NCBI RefSeq assembly: GCF_014385195.1 | Contig: NZ_JACRTG010000016.1 | Location: 248,001-312,000 of the forward strand | DNA: 64,000 nt | Direction of reading: 5' to 3' | Source: Paratissierella segnis | GTDB lineage: Bacteria; Bacillota; Clostridia; Tissierellales; Tissierellaceae | In this document: one piece after another, positions 50,173 to 59,158 of the stretch | How the letters are laid out: each line of letters starts with the position of its first letter | How positions within the stretch are numbered: position 1 is the stretch's first letter | Notes under the pieces: model-generated | Database searches by the model: none | What the model saw: only the letters and a program-made list of their open reading frames with translations | Told to the model about the DNA's origin: nothing | Program-made: the position numbers and the translations under genes

Positions 50173-50784
50173 TTGGATATAAATATGTTAATCGATAAGG
50201 TAAAATCAAGATCACCTCAACCAATAGATATTGATAAAAAATATGCCATTTTAATTCCACTAATTAAGGTAAATGACGAGTGGGAATTGTTATATGAGCT
50301 AAGAGCAAAAAGCCTTGAGTCCCAGCCGGGAGAAATATCCTTCCCGGGCGGTAAGGTGGAGCTAGATGAAGCCTTTATGGATGCAGCTATAAGGGAGACA
50401 ATAGAAGAATTAAAAATATGTAGGGAAAATATAGATTATATAGGAGAATTGGATTATCTTATTTCCTATTCCAATATAACTATCCATTGTTTTTTGGCCA
50501 TAATTAGCGGAATAATAGTGGATGAAATTCAACCAAATCACGATGAAGTAGACCATATATTCACAGTACCTGTAAATTTCTTTTTAGAGAATGAACCGGA
50601 CAAGTATTATCTCGATTTAGTAACTGTGGACAATGATGAATTCCCATATAATTTGATACCCGATGGAAGAAAGTATAAATGGAGAAGAGGAGTAAATTCA
50701 GTTTTATTCTATAAGTATAAAGAATATATAATATGGGGCTATACGGCCAAAATGACTAAACAATTAATAGATATAATAAAGTGA
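50173..50784 (+). CDS. Nudix hydrolase, CoA pyrophosphatase-like (NudL type)
   Basis: 203 residues. The UPF0035/CoA-pyrophosphatase pattern LESQPGEISFPGGKVEL precedes the Nudix box, where RETIEEL supplies the catalytic glutamates. The conserved Gly near the end of the Nudix box (REUxEExGU) is replaced by Lys (EELKI), an unusual change. Expected reaction: hydrolysis of CoA or nucleotide diphosphate derivatives. The start is a TTG with a GGGGG site seven bases upstream; an ATG four codons later is the alternative. Confidence 0.85.
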   Translation: MDINMLIDKVKSRSPQPIDIDKKYAILIPLIKVNDEWELLYELRAKSLESQPGEISFPGGKVELDEAFMDAAIRETIEELKICRENIDYIGELDYLISYSNITIHCFLAIISGIIVDEIQPNHDEVDHIFTVPVNFFLENEPDKYYLDLVTVDNDEFPYNLIPDGRKYKWRRGVNSVLFYKYKEYIIWGYTAKMTKQLIDIIK

Positions 50785-50801
50785 ATATAATTTGATTTAA
50801 T

Positions 50802-50842
50802 AAAAAATAGTTAGGGCTTAAGAACCCTAACTATTTTAAAAA
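50802..50842. terminator. Bidirectional terminator between Nudix and CAP-domain genes
   Basis: AAAATAGTTAGGG pairs perfectly with CCCTAACTATTTT around a CTTAAGAA loop. It lies between convergent genes. Confidence 0.9.
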
Positions 50843-50850
50843 TGTGTCTA

Positions 50851-51642
50851 TTAATTTGTAAACATTTGTGTCCAATAAGTAGTACTGCCTGCTTTATATG
50901 CGCCTACACCAATTTTATTGAAGCTTGGGTTAAGAATATTTGCTCTGTGTCCTGATGAGTTCATCCATCCATTAACTACTGACTGAGCTGATAAATACCC
51001 TTTAGCTATATTTTCTCCTGCTGTGGAGTATTTGATTCCAAATTGTTTCATCATATCAAATGGACTTCCATAAGTAGGTGAAGTATGATTGAAATAATTG
51101 TTTTTAGCCATATCTTCAGATTTTGCTCTTGCTACTCTTGAAAGCTCACTACTTGCTGTGAAAGCTTTTAATCCTGCTTTTTCTCTTTCAATATTCACCA
51201 ATCTAACAACTTCTTGTTCTTCAGCTGACAAATTGGCTGCCGGAGCTGTGGGAGTCGTAGGTTCTGCTGGCTTTGTAGGTTCTGTTGGCTTTGTGGGCTC
51301 AACCGGTTTTGTAGGTTCAGCAGGTGTTGTTGGTTCTTCCGGTTTAGTAGGGACTTCAGGATTATTTGGAGTAGTAGGTCTACTAGGTATTACAGTATTG
51401 CCCCAGTTACAATTATAGTTTGGAATGGTCACTACATTTTTATATATGTTAGTGTAATTTTTATTTGGGTTATAAGTATTTTTTGAACCATTATATAAAT
51501 CATTTAGTGAATATACGTATGAATTTTTGCTAATATTAATTTTATTTGGGCTAATGTTACCGAAGAAACTTTCGGCATAACTAACCTGTGATGCAAATAA
51601 TACTGCTACTAATAGTGAACAAAACAATCTTTTACTTTTCAT
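50851..51642 (-). CDS. Secreted CAP/SCP-domain protein with proline-rich linker
   Basis: 263 residues from the ATG at 51642, which has AAGGAGG eight bases upstream; a longer frame to 51723 has no ribosome site. A signal peptide (1-24, ending VSYA) precedes a Tyr/Asn-rich region (about 25-85), a linker of PT/KP/EP repeats (about 86-135: PTKPEEPTTPAEPTKPVEP) and a C-terminal CAP domain (about 140-263) with LVNIEREKAG, YFNHTSPTYGSP, AGENIAKGY, SGHRANILNP and YWTQMF, as in YkwD/SafA-associated proteins. The linker probably spans the wall. CAP domains in bacteria have no settled activity. It has its own leader, whose upstream gap (51643-51915) holds no recognisable gene. Confidence 0.92.
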   Translation of the reverse strand: MKSKRLFCSLLVAVLFASQVSYAESFFGNISPNKINISKNSYVYSLNDLYNGSKNTYNPNKNYTNIYKNVVTIPNYNCNWGNTVIPSRPTTPNNPEVPTKPEEPTTPAEPTKPVEPTKPTEPTKPAEPTTPTAPAANLSAEEQEVVRLVNIEREKAGLKAFTASSELSRVARAKSEDMAKNNYFNHTSPTYGSPFDMMKQFGIKYSTAGENIAKGYLSAQSVVNGWMNSSGHRANILNPSFNKIGVGAYKAGSTTYWTQMFTN

Positions 51643-51915
51643 TCTAAATTCCTCCTTAAAAGTTAAATTAAAAGTAACAACCAACAACTTGTAACTAATT
51701 TGTAACTTTTTTAAGTATAACACTGGCCATTCTTAAATTAAACCCACAATAGTTGGACATGCTTCATAATATTTCCTTTAAGTAAAAGATGTAGACGTTT
51801 ACAAAAAAATATAATTATTATAATATATACTTATACATGATATTGGTATTTCAAAGTAGGCGATAATGCTTATAACTCAATAAATTTTATAAGTATATCT
51901 AGTTAGGAGTATAAA

Positions 51916-52497
51916 ATGATAACAGGAATAGTGATGGCGTCAGGATTTTCCAATAGAATGGGAAAAGATAAATTACTAATCGAAATAAATGGTAAGAAGA
52001 TTATCGAATGGGTTCTTGAAGCGGTAAAGGCTTCCAATTTGAATGAAATAATTCTAATATACAGAACAAAAGAAATCAAACGAATTGCAGATTCATACGG
52101 AATAAAAACTGTTTATAATCCAAACGCTCATTTAGGGCAATCACAAAGCGTAATATTGGGTGTAGAAAACAGCAAGAGTGATACATATATGTTTTTCGTA
52201 TGTGATCAGCCGTTTATAAGTTCTGAATTGATCAATAATTTAATTGAAGAATATAATGAAAGTCCTTCAAAGATAGTCATTCCTTATTACCAAGGCAAAA
52301 TTAATATGCCTATAATATTTCCTCCGGATTTTAAAGAGGATTTACTTAAAGTAGAAGGAGATAAAGGCGGAAGAGAGATAATTCATAAAAATCCTACCAG
52401 AATTAAAAAAGTAGAAGTACAAGATGAGATTTTATTAAAAGATATAGATACAATAGAAGATAGTGAAGAGATAAGAGTGAAGAATTGCCTGGGCTGA
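51916..52497 (+). CDS. MocA-like nucleotidyltransferase (molybdenum cofactor cytidylyltransferase family)
   Basis: 193 residues. MobA/MocA-type fold: VMASGFSNRMGKDKLLI (nucleotide binding), GQSQSVILG, FVCDQPF (metal-binding Asp) and the MocA-type GDKGGREII loop. The enzyme would activate molybdopterin or a sugar/lipid phosphate with CTP or GTP. No molybdoenzyme is encoded nearby, so the substrate is open. It is followed 31 bases later by pgeF. Confidence 0.82.
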   Translation: MITGIVMASGFSNRMGKDKLLIEINGKKIIEWVLEAVKASNLNEIILIYRTKEIKRIADSYGIKTVYNPNAHLGQSQSVILGVENSKSDTYMFFVCDQPFISSELINNLIEEYNESPSKIVIPYYQGKINMPIIFPPDFKEDLLKVEGDKGGREIIHKNPTRIKKVEVQDEILLKDIDTIEDSEEIRVKNCLG

Positions 52498-52528
52498 GCT
52501 ATGGAGATTAAACAAATATGGAGGTATT

Positions 52529-53302
52529 ATGGATTATAAAATATTAACATATAAAAATAAGCGTTATATAACTGTTCCTAAGATTGAAGACTTGGGCTTA
52601 AGACATGTATTTACTACTATAGATATGGATGTAGGAATGAAAACCAATAAATCAATAGAAGATATTAAAAACAATATAAGTCTAGTATATAAATTATTAG
52701 AGATTAGACCAGAGATTCTATATAATGGATATCAATCACATACTAAGAATATAGAAATCATTAAAGATACATATCAAGGTAAAGAGAGCCCTTTCGGAAG
52801 GTATTTCCCAAATACCGATGGGCTGATAACAGATAAGAAGGATATAGCACTTATTACAAGATTTGCCGATTGTACTCCGATTTTATTATATGATCATTTC
52901 AAAAATGTTCAAGCCAATATTCATTCCGGTTGGAGGGGGACATTGCAGAAAATAGGCGCAAATGGCATTGATTTAATGAAAAATGAGTATAATTGTGATC
53001 CCAAAGATATATTAGTAGTTCTAGGTCCTTCTATTGAAAAGGATGATTTTGAAGTCGATTTAGATGTAAAGGAATTATTTGAGGATAAATTCAATTATAA
53101 GGACATTATATTTAAAAAAGAAAATGCAAAATTTCTGATTGATTTAAAGACTATAAATAAAAGAACATTAATTGAAAAAGGCATTAAAGAGGAAAATATT
53201 ATAGATATAAACTTATCAACATTTTCAAATTCCGCCTTACTTCACTCATATAGGCGAGATAAAGAAAAATATGGACTTATGGGACTTATAACCTGCTTAT
53301 AA
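52529..53302 (+). CDS. pgeF: Laccase-domain (PgeF/YfiH) multicopper-like purine nucleosidase or peptidoglycan editing factor
   Basis: 257 residues of the DUF152/YfiH family. Conserved ligands: His in YQSHTKN, Cys in FADCTPILLYD, His in IHSGWRGT and the C-terminal LLHSYRRD. Members of this family have been described as purine nucleoside phosphorylases/laccase-domain hydrolases and as editing factors for peptidoglycan precursors; this sequence does not decide between them. Cytosolic. GGAGG precedes the ATG. Confidence 0.88.
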   Translation: MDYKILTYKNKRYITVPKIEDLGLRHVFTTIDMDVGMKTNKSIEDIKNNISLVYKLLEIRPEILYNGYQSHTKNIEIIKDTYQGKESPFGRYFPNTDGLITDKKDIALITRFADCTPILLYDHFKNVQANIHSGWRGTLQKIGANGIDLMKNEYNCDPKDILVVLGPSIEKDDFEVDLDVKELFEDKFNYKDIIFKKENAKFLIDLKTINKRTLIEKGIKEENIIDINLSTFSNSALLHSYRRDKEKYGLMGLITCL

Positions 53303-53347
53303 TGCTTTGTAGAATAAATCAACATTAAATAATTGGAGGTGTTAGTT

Positions 53348-53890
53348 ATGATTAGAGACATAGATAAAATAGGAAAAGCTAAAGAAATAATTCAAAAGTT
53401 GGCAAATGGCATAGATCCTACCACCGGTGGAGAAGTTGGGGATGATCATATACTAAGCGACCCTAGGATAATCAGGATGTTTTTCTTTGTGTCAGAAGTA
53501 TTGGATAATGTAATCAGAGGGGATTACTCTAAGGACACAAAAATAACAGAATTTGCTATTACCCCGGAACAAAAGGAGGATGTAGTATTTACAGATGGAG
53601 ATATTGGAGTAAATGAAATAGCAAAATGTATCAATAAATCAATAAATCCATTGGTCAGCAGGAAGGTATCAGGTATGTTAATCAATAAGGGGTTAAAAAG
53701 AATGGGAATATTAACTGAAACGGAAACTTATGATGGTAAAAAAAGAACCACAATTAATGATATCTCACAGGATTATGGATTTACTGAAATTAAAAGAAAT
53801 TTTGACGGAAGAGAGTATATGCAGGTAGTCGCAAATGATATGGGTAAAAAATTTGTATTGGATAATATAGAGGAAATTATGGATAATTAG
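53348..53890 (+). CDS. Uncharacterised protein
   Basis: 180 residues from the ATG at 53348, eight bases after GGAGGTG. I do not recognise the family. The N-terminus (AKEIIQKLANGIDPTTGGEV, ILSDPRIIRMFFFVSEVLDNVI) is a compact block I have a vague sense recurs in clostridial proteins. The middle (AKCINKSINPLVSRKVSGML, INKGLKRMGILTET) could be a winged helix. No signal peptide or membrane span. It follows pgeF by 45 bases and may share its transcript. It is followed by a terminator. Confidence 0.65.
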   Translation: MIRDIDKIGKAKEIIQKLANGIDPTTGGEVGDDHILSDPRIIRMFFFVSEVLDNVIRGDYSKDTKITEFAITPEQKEDVVFTDGDIGVNEIAKCINKSINPLVSRKVSGMLINKGLKRMGILTETETYDGKKRTTINDISQDYGFTEIKRNFDGREYMQVVANDMGKKFVLDNIEEIMDN

Positions 53891-53963
53891 CGTTGGGAAA
53901 ACGGGTCACAATGCACAATTGTTAGAGCTATCTTTTTATATGACTTAAAAAGACCCCAAGGTG

Positions 53964-53995
53964 TCTCTTTATCATTAGATAAAGAGATTTATTTA
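53964..53995 (+). terminator. Hairpin terminator candidate after the uncharacterised gene
   Basis: TCTCTTTATC pairs perfectly with GATAAAGAGA around ATTA; TTTATTTAATT follows. Confidence 0.6.
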
Positions 53996-54027
53996 ATTGT
54001 AATTTAATGGAATATAATGATTCTATA

Positions 54028-54065
54028 GGCAGACAATCATATTGGAACTTGTCTGCCCTTTTTTA
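54028..54065 (+). terminator. Second hairpin terminator before the radical SAM gene
   Basis: GGCAGACA pairs with TGTCTGCC, then TTTTTTT; the loop is 14 bases. Confidence 0.75.
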
Positions 54066-54105
54066 CAACAGAAATCATCTGAGAATCACGATAAACATAT
54101 ATTTG

Positions 54106-55500
54106 TTAACTATTTATTTTTTCAGCTTGTTCTTCTAATATCTCATCCCATAATTCATCGGCTTTTTCATTCCACTGCTCAGCATATGGTTTAGTTTTAG
54201 CCGCTAAATCCTCTGCACTTTCCGGAGAATTCAGATAAGTAGATTTTGCTCCGCTTTTCTTGACCATATCAACGATAATATCAGGATTTTCGAGCATTGG
54301 ACATGGCATAAAATGATTCTCGTTGAAAGGCATCTTTTCCTTGTATTCCATAAACAGTGGCTGTTTGAGAGCCTTTAGCAGACTCACATCCCTAATGTTT
54401 GCCCCGGAAAAGTGTATAAATACACAGGGTTCTACATCGCCATTTGAGTTAATGTGTAAATAATTTTTACCTCCTGCGATACAGCCCTTTGTAGCTCGAC
54501 CATCATTTTGGAAATCCATCAAGAATATAGGCTTTCCACCCTCTAAAGCTCTTGTCTTTCTTATTTGTCTATATACATATTCTCTTTCTTCAGCATTTGG
54601 TAGCAGCTCAACGGATGCATCATTTCCAACTGGCATATAGTGGAAGTACCATGAAAATTTTGCACCTTTTGAAATTAACAAGTCATAAAATTCATCTGAA
54701 GTTACATCTTTATAGTTCTTGCTTGTATAACATATTGATGTACCGAATAATAATCCATGTTCTTTAAGTAAATCCATAGAATCCATTACTTTGTCAAAAG
54801 TACCCTCGCCTCTTCTACTGTCATTTGAATTTTTAAAGCCCTCAACACTTATTGCAAAAGACAAATTACCGACTCTTTGCATATCTTCACAGAATTTTTC
54901 ATCAACTAATGTTCCGTTTGTAAAAGCATGGAATGCACAATCATTATGCTTTTCACAAAGCTTTATAATGTCGTGTTTTCTTACCAGAGGTTCTCCGCCC
55001 GTGAATATATAGAAGTGAGTACCTAACTCTTTTCCTTGATTAATTATATCATCCATTTCTTCAAAGGTAAGATTTTTTACTTTATCATATTCTGTTGCCC
55101 AGCACCCTGTACAATGAAGATTACAAGCAGATGTTGGATCCATTAGGATTGCCCAAGGCACATTACAATTATGCTTTTCTCTCATTTTGTGAATCTTTTT
55201 AAGTCCATATAGAGATGATTCATAACCAAGATTTAATGCATGTGTCTTTAATACATGTGGATCTGTTTCTTTAAGAGTTGTTTCAAGAAATTGCATCCAC
55301 TTTCCATCTTCATCTAATATAAGTTTTCTTGCTTCATTGTAATACCTCTCTTGAAATATATCACCCATAAAAGTCTGTGCCCAATCTACTAATTTAAGTA
55401 AGCGCTCTTTTTGGTCATGATTTTCATCGTTAAGATACTTTAGAAGGAAATCTATAGTCTTTTCGAATAGTTTTCTTCCTGCAGTGTAAGTTAAATCCAT
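54106..55500 (-). CDS. Radical SAM protein with SPASM-like C-terminal region
   Basis: 464 residues from the ATG at 55500, which has GGAGAA eight bases upstream. An N-terminal helical region of about 90 residues precedes a radical SAM core with CNLHCTGCW (CxxxCxxC) and TGGEPLVRKHD. The C-terminal half has Cys in KGCIAGGKNYL, VEPCVFIHF and MPCPML, as in SPASM proteins with auxiliary Fe-S clusters. Target and product are unknown, and no peptide substrate gene is adjacent. A 14-bp perfect inverted repeat lies 150-190 bases upstream. Confidence 0.85.
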   Translation of the reverse strand: MDLTYTAGRKLFEKTIDFLLKYLNDENHDQKERLLKLVDWAQTFMGDIFQERYYNEARKLILDEDGKWMQFLETTLKETDPHVLKTHALNLGYESSLYGLKKIHKMREKHNCNVPWAILMDPTSACNLHCTGCWATEYDKVKNLTFEEMDDIINQGKELGTHFYIFTGGEPLVRKHDIIKLCEKHNDCAFHAFTNGTLVDEKFCEDMQRVGNLSFAISVEGFKNSNDSRRGEGTFDKVMDSMDLLKEHGLLFGTSICYTSKNYKDVTSDEFYDLLISKGAKFSWYFHYMPVGNDASVELLPNAEEREYVYRQIRKTRALEGGKPIFLMDFQNDGRATKGCIAGGKNYLHINSNGDVEPCVFIHFSGANIRDVSLLKALKQPLFMEYKEKMPFNENHFMPCPMLENPDIIVDMVKKSGAKSTYLNSPESAEDLAAKTKPYAEQWNEKADELWDEILEEQAEKINS

Positions 55501-55648
55501 ATATATTCTCCTTTCTTTAACAATAAAATTAAATTTATAATTTAGATTTAACATAATAAACTAATTAAAAATAATAGTTATTATATCTTACCTCAATTTT
55601 ATTATATTATAATAATTTATATATTCTATTAGACAATATATTTTTTTG

Positions 55649-55689
55649 TCCTATTTTTTGACAATTCTAAAAAGAGTCAAAAAATAGGA
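55649..55689. promoter_or_regulatory. 14-bp perfect inverted repeat upstream of the radical SAM gene
   Basis: TCCTATTTTTTGAC (55649-55662) is the exact reverse complement of GTCAAAAAATAGGA (55676-55689), separated by 13 bases. It lies in the AT-rich intergenic region 55501-55920, which has no gene. No T-run makes it a terminator. A regulator operator or RNA hairpin is possible. Confidence 0.5.
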
Positions 55690-55920
55690 TAAATGTTTAG
55701 TTTGCTTGTTTTAAAAACCTATTGATCATATAATAAAATTAACAATATAATTTTTATTTTTTAATTTCTTAAGATAATCTAATTATGAAATTGCCATTTA
55801 AATAATTTGCTAATTCACATTAGTTATAAAAAGGTAATTGGCATTAAATATGCTATAATATAAAATATGTTAGCCAATCATATGCTTTAAATAAAAATAT
55901 TAGGCTTTGGAGAGATCAAT

Positions 55921-56481
55921 TTGTTAGACATTACGATAAGAAGACCAAAAACTGAAGATAAGGAAAAATTACATGAATTTTTCAAATTAGTAATAAATGA
56001 CACTTTCATAAAAGAAGGGATTGAAAATGAAATCTATGACCTTGAAGAAGAAATTCAGACTAAGAATAAATATTTACAGTATGACCTTGAAAGTGGAGGA
56101 AAGCTTAGGTATTTTTTAATTGCAGAATATAAAGAGAATATTGTTGGGACCATAGAATACGGTAAATCAAGTGAGTTGATTGATAACTGCACTAATGGGG
56201 AGTTAAAGGATTTCTTTGAGGTAGGAACTATTTTCGTTAGACCTGATTACCAAAAACAAGGTATAAGTAATCTACTATTGAATGCCATTTATGGTGTCTT
56301 GATAGATAGAGATATAGAAGAATTTTGCTTGGACAGTGGTTATTCAAACTCTCAAAAAGTATGGACTAAGAAATTTGGAGAACCTAATTATTTTATTGAA
56401 AATTATTGGGGTGAAGGTATGCACCATATGATTTGGAGAATTAAATTAAAAGGAGGATGTATTAATGAAGTACAATTTTGA
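55921..56481 (+). CDS. GNAT family N-acetyltransferase
   Basis: 186 residues, starting at a TTG preceded by GGAGAG. The acetyl-CoA-binding GNAT pattern is seen in EVGTIFVRPDYQKQGISNLLLNAI. The substrate is unknown. Its end overlaps the PatB gene by 17 bases in another frame, so the two are translationally coupled and may act on related metabolites. Confidence 0.8.
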   Translation: MLDITIRRPKTEDKEKLHEFFKLVINDTFIKEGIENEIYDLEEEIQTKNKYLQYDLESGGKLRYFLIAEYKENIVGTIEYGKSSELIDNCTNGELKDFFEVGTIFVRPDYQKQGISNLLLNAIYGVLIDRDIEEFCLDSGYSNSQKVWTKKFGEPNYFIENYWGEGMHHMIWRIKLKGGCINEVQF

Positions 56482-57649
56482 TGAAATTATTGATAGAACT
56501 AAGACTGAATCCTCGAAGTGGGATCCGGCAACATTAAGGGAAATGTTTGGAGAAGAAGATGCATTGCCATTCTGGGTTGCAGACATGGATTTTAAGGTGG
56601 CTGAACCCATCATAGAAGCTCTAAGAAAACGTGTAGAACATGGAATATACGGATATAGTGTGAGGAGTGATTCCTATTACCAAGCTATTATAGATTGGAC
56701 TAAAAGACACTTTGGTTGGGAGATTAAAAGAGAATGGATAGAATATACTCCGGGAATTGTTCCGGCAGTTAATTATTTAGTACAAGCCCTTTTAAGGCCG
56801 GGAGACAAAGTACTAATTCAGCAGCCGGTATACTATCCATTTAAAAAATCCGTTGAAAACAATGGATGCCATATAGTTGTTAATGAACTGAAATATAATG
56901 GTGATTTTTATGAAATAGATTTCGACGATTTTGAGGACAAAATTAAGGATCCAAAAGTAAAGATGTTTATATTATGCAGTCCCCATAATCCGGTATCAAG
57001 GGTTTGGACTGAAGAAGAATTAAGAAAGATGGGCGAAATTTGCTTAGCCAATGATGTAATCATAATCTCAGATGAAATCCACAATGATTTAGTATACTCC
57101 GGAAACAAACATATTATGTTTGGCTCTTTGGATGATGATTTGGCTAATATCTCTGTAACCTGCACGGCGCCAAGCAAGACATTTAATCTAGCTGGAATGC
57201 AAGCTTCAAATGTTATAATTCCAAACAGGAAAATGATGCTTAAGTATAGAGAACAACTAGAGCGCAATAATATTGGAAATCAAAATCCATTGAGTATAGT
57301 TGCAGTAGAAACTGCTTATAGAGAAGGAGAGGAATGGTTAGAACAATTACTTCAATATCTGGAAGGAAATATAGAGTTTATAAAGAAGTATTTAGCTGAA
57401 AATCTTCCAAAGGCTAAATTAGTCAGGCCTCAAGCAACATACCTTGGATGGATTGATTTAAGAGAATATGAAAGCGACGGCAAAAAATTGGAAGAGTTAG
57501 TAGCCAAAAAAGGCAAAGTGGGGTTTGACGGCGGTTCATGGTTTGGGCTAGGTGGAGATGGGTTTTTAAGGATTAACTATGCATGCCCAAGGGCATTGTT
57601 GGAAGAAGGACTTAAGAGATTGAGAAAAGCTATTGTATGTAAAGATTAG
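56465..57649 (+). CDS. patB: MalY/PatB-type aminotransferase (cystathionine beta-lyase / C-S lyase)
   Basis: 394 residues, fold-type I PLP enzyme. PatB hallmarks are FWVADMDFKVAEPI near the N-terminus, TPGIVPAVNYLVQA, CSPHNPVSRVW (Ser replaces the usual Gly of NPxGRxW), SDEIHNDLVY, the PLP lysine in APSKTFNLAG and RINYACPRALLEEGL. It cleaves cystathionine or cysteine S-conjugates to pyruvate, ammonia and a thiol. The ribosome site AAGGAGG overlaps the acetyltransferase 3' end. Confidence 0.92.
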   Translation: MKYNFDEIIDRTKTESSKWDPATLREMFGEEDALPFWVADMDFKVAEPIIEALRKRVEHGIYGYSVRSDSYYQAIIDWTKRHFGWEIKREWIEYTPGIVPAVNYLVQALLRPGDKVLIQQPVYYPFKKSVENNGCHIVVNELKYNGDFYEIDFDDFEDKIKDPKVKMFILCSPHNPVSRVWTEEELRKMGEICLANDVIIISDEIHNDLVYSGNKHIMFGSLDDDLANISVTCTAPSKTFNLAGMQASNVIIPNRKMMLKYREQLERNNIGNQNPLSIVAVETAYREGEEWLEQLLQYLEGNIEFIKKYLAENLPKAKLVRPQATYLGWIDLREYESDGKKLEELVAKKGKVGFDGGSWFGLGGDGFLRINYACPRALLEEGLKRLRKAIVCKD

Positions 57650-57723
57650 TTATACAGAAACAACAATCGTAATGAATAACTTAGCCGGATTTGCAAAGGA
57701 TAAATTAGAAAAGGAGCTCAAAT

Positions 57724-57939
57724 ATGGCAGAAATAAAATATGAAATAGTAGAAAAAATTGCAGTATTGTCTGAAAGAGGAGATTGGACTAAGGAGTTAAA
57801 CAAAGTAAGCTGGAACTTACGTGCAGCTAAATATGATATTAGAGATTGGAATCATGAAGAAGGAAAGGTCGGCAAAGGAACAACCCTTTCAGATGAAGAA
57901 GCAAAAACATTAAAGGAAGCTCTAGATAAAATTTTTTAG
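57724..57939 (+). CDS. YdbC/PC4-like single-stranded DNA-binding protein
   Basis: 71 residues. The YdbC family pattern is clear: KYEIVEKIAVLSERGDWTKE, LNKVSWN, YDIRDWNHE and the C-terminal LSDEEAKTLKEALD. YdbC-type proteins are homodimers of the eukaryotic PC4 transcription cofactor fold that bind single-stranded nucleic acid. It lies between PatB and endonuclease IV with AAGGAG before the ATG. Confidence 0.88.
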   Translation: MAEIKYEIVEKIAVLSERGDWTKELNKVSWNLRAAKYDIRDWNHEEGKVGKGTTLSDEEAKTLKEALDKIF

Positions 57940-57984
57940 TATGATAATTAAACTTATTGAAATATAAAATTAACGGAGGGAAAA

Positions 57985-58821
57985 ATGCTTACAATAGGTT
58001 GTCATTTGTCTACATCCAAAGGCTTTGAATCCATGGGAAAGGACGCGATACGTATAGGTGCGAATACATTTCAGTTTTTTACCAGAAATCCGAGGGGCAG
58101 CAAGGCTAAGGACATAGATCCGAAGGATGTGGAGGAATTGTTAAAAATAATGAGAGAAAATAATTTTGGAAAAATTGTTGCTCATGCCCCATATACGCTC
58201 AATCCATGTTCGGATAAGATTGAAACTAGGGAGTTTGCAAGGATGGTTATGGAGGATGATTTAAAAAGAATGGAATATTTACCTCATAACTATTATAATT
58301 TTCATCCCGGCAGTCATGTAGGGCAGGGTGTTGGTATTGGAATAAAGTATATAGTAAGTTTACTTAATGACATATTGAAAAAAGATCAGAGAACTATTGT
58401 TTTATTGGAAACCATGGCAGGTAAAGGTACTGAAATAGGACGTACATTTGAAGAATTGAAACAAATATTGGACGGAGTTAAACTTTCTGAGAAAATAGGG
58501 GTTTGTCTTGATACATGCCATATCTATGATGCAGGCTATGATATTGTAAATGATTTGGATGGAGTTTTAGATGAGTTTGATGGAATTATAGGTTTAGATA
58601 AACTATACGCAATACACATAAATGACAGTAAAAATCCATTTCATAGTCAAAAAGACAGACATGAAAAGCTTGGCAAAGGAAGTATAGGCTTGGACACAAT
58701 TATAAAGCTAGTTAACCATCCTAAATTAAATAAACTCCCATTCAATTTAGAAACTCCCAATGATTTAGATGGTTATGCTGAAGAAATAAGGATTTTAAGG
58801 AATAGTGCAGAAGTTAGCTGA
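57985..58821 (+). CDS. nfo: Deoxyribonuclease IV (AP endonuclease, Nfo)
   Basis: 278 residues. Zinc-cluster ligands are seen in [36 protein letters not shown] and [12 protein letters not shown]. The enzyme cuts at abasic sites in DNA repair. Terminal blocks agree with Bacillus Nfo. A GGAGGG ribosome site precedes the ATG. It is convergent with the selenoprotein gene; the hairpin at 58831-58852 separates them. Confidence 0.95.
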   Translation: MLTIGCHLSTSKGFESMGKDAIRIGANTFQFFTRNPRGSKAKDIDPKDVEELLKIMRENNFGKIVAHAPYTLNPCSDKIETREFARMVMEDDLKRMEYLPHNYYNFHPGSHVGQGVGIGIKYIVSLLNDILKKDQRTIVLLETMAGKGTEIGRTFEELKQILDGVKLSEKIGVCLDTCHIYDAGYDIVNDLDGVLDEFDGIIGLDKLYAIHINDSKNPFHSQKDRHEKLGKGSIGLDTIIKLVNHPKLNKLPFNLETPNDLDGYAEEIRILRNSAEVS

Positions 58822-58830
58822 TATGTAAAT

Positions 58831-58852
58831 TAGGGGTGATTAACCACCCCTA
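58831..58852. terminator. Hairpin between the convergent endonuclease IV and HesB-like genes
   Basis: AGGGGTG pairs with CACCCCT around a six-base loop. Neither side has a strong T-run, so termination is weak or bidirectional. Confidence 0.5.
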
Positions 58853-58857
58853 AAAAT

Positions 58858-59145
58858 TTAAAATAACATTCCTTCTACTATAAGTTTTTCATTCCACAGA
58901 ATTTTCGAATATTTGACCTTCAATTCATCGTTTTTAGCTTGAACATCACATCTTACATATATTTCGATTCCATCAGAATCGTATTTATCGAAATCATCTA
59001 AAACTTCCTCAGGTTTTCCCATCCTAACTGATGGTTGAGGTTCGCCTACGCCTCAAGAAGAGCAACCTTCCAGCCAAAGTGTAATAGCATTACTTCCTTT
59101 GTTCTTAATAAATTTTACTGCTTTTTGATCCAATATTACTTTCAT
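58858..59145 (-). CDS. HesB-like (TIGR01911-type) selenoprotein with in-frame TGA
   Basis: 95 codons including one TGA at codon 31 (59055-59053), read here as selenocysteine (U). The frame is open on both sides of the TGA; the site reads LEGCSSUGVGEPQPSVRMG. The family pattern matches HesB-like (seleno)proteins related to IscA/HesB iron-sulfur carriers, several of which carry Sec at the aligned Cys. A GGAGGG site precedes the ATG by seven bases. On the mRNA TTGAGG and CCTCAA (6 bp, loop of 10) directly enclose the TGA region, a candidate SECIS. The gene starts 13 bases after the stop of tcyP, so they are one operon. A pseudogene with a nonsense mutation is the alternative; the intact downstream half argues against it. 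Confidence 0.85.
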
Positions 59146-59158
59146 GTTATCCCTCCGT

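Noticed and set aside
51098..51418. 106-codon + strand frame, Gly/Val-rich, opposite the CAP-domain gene
   Set aside because: It mirrors the proline-rich linker of the CAP gene on the other strand.
58858..59145. Reading this stretch as a pseudogene of a HesB-like protein
   Set aside because: Only one interruption exists, it is TGA, it sits at the family's Sec/Cys position, and the frame, ribosome site and operon position are intact.
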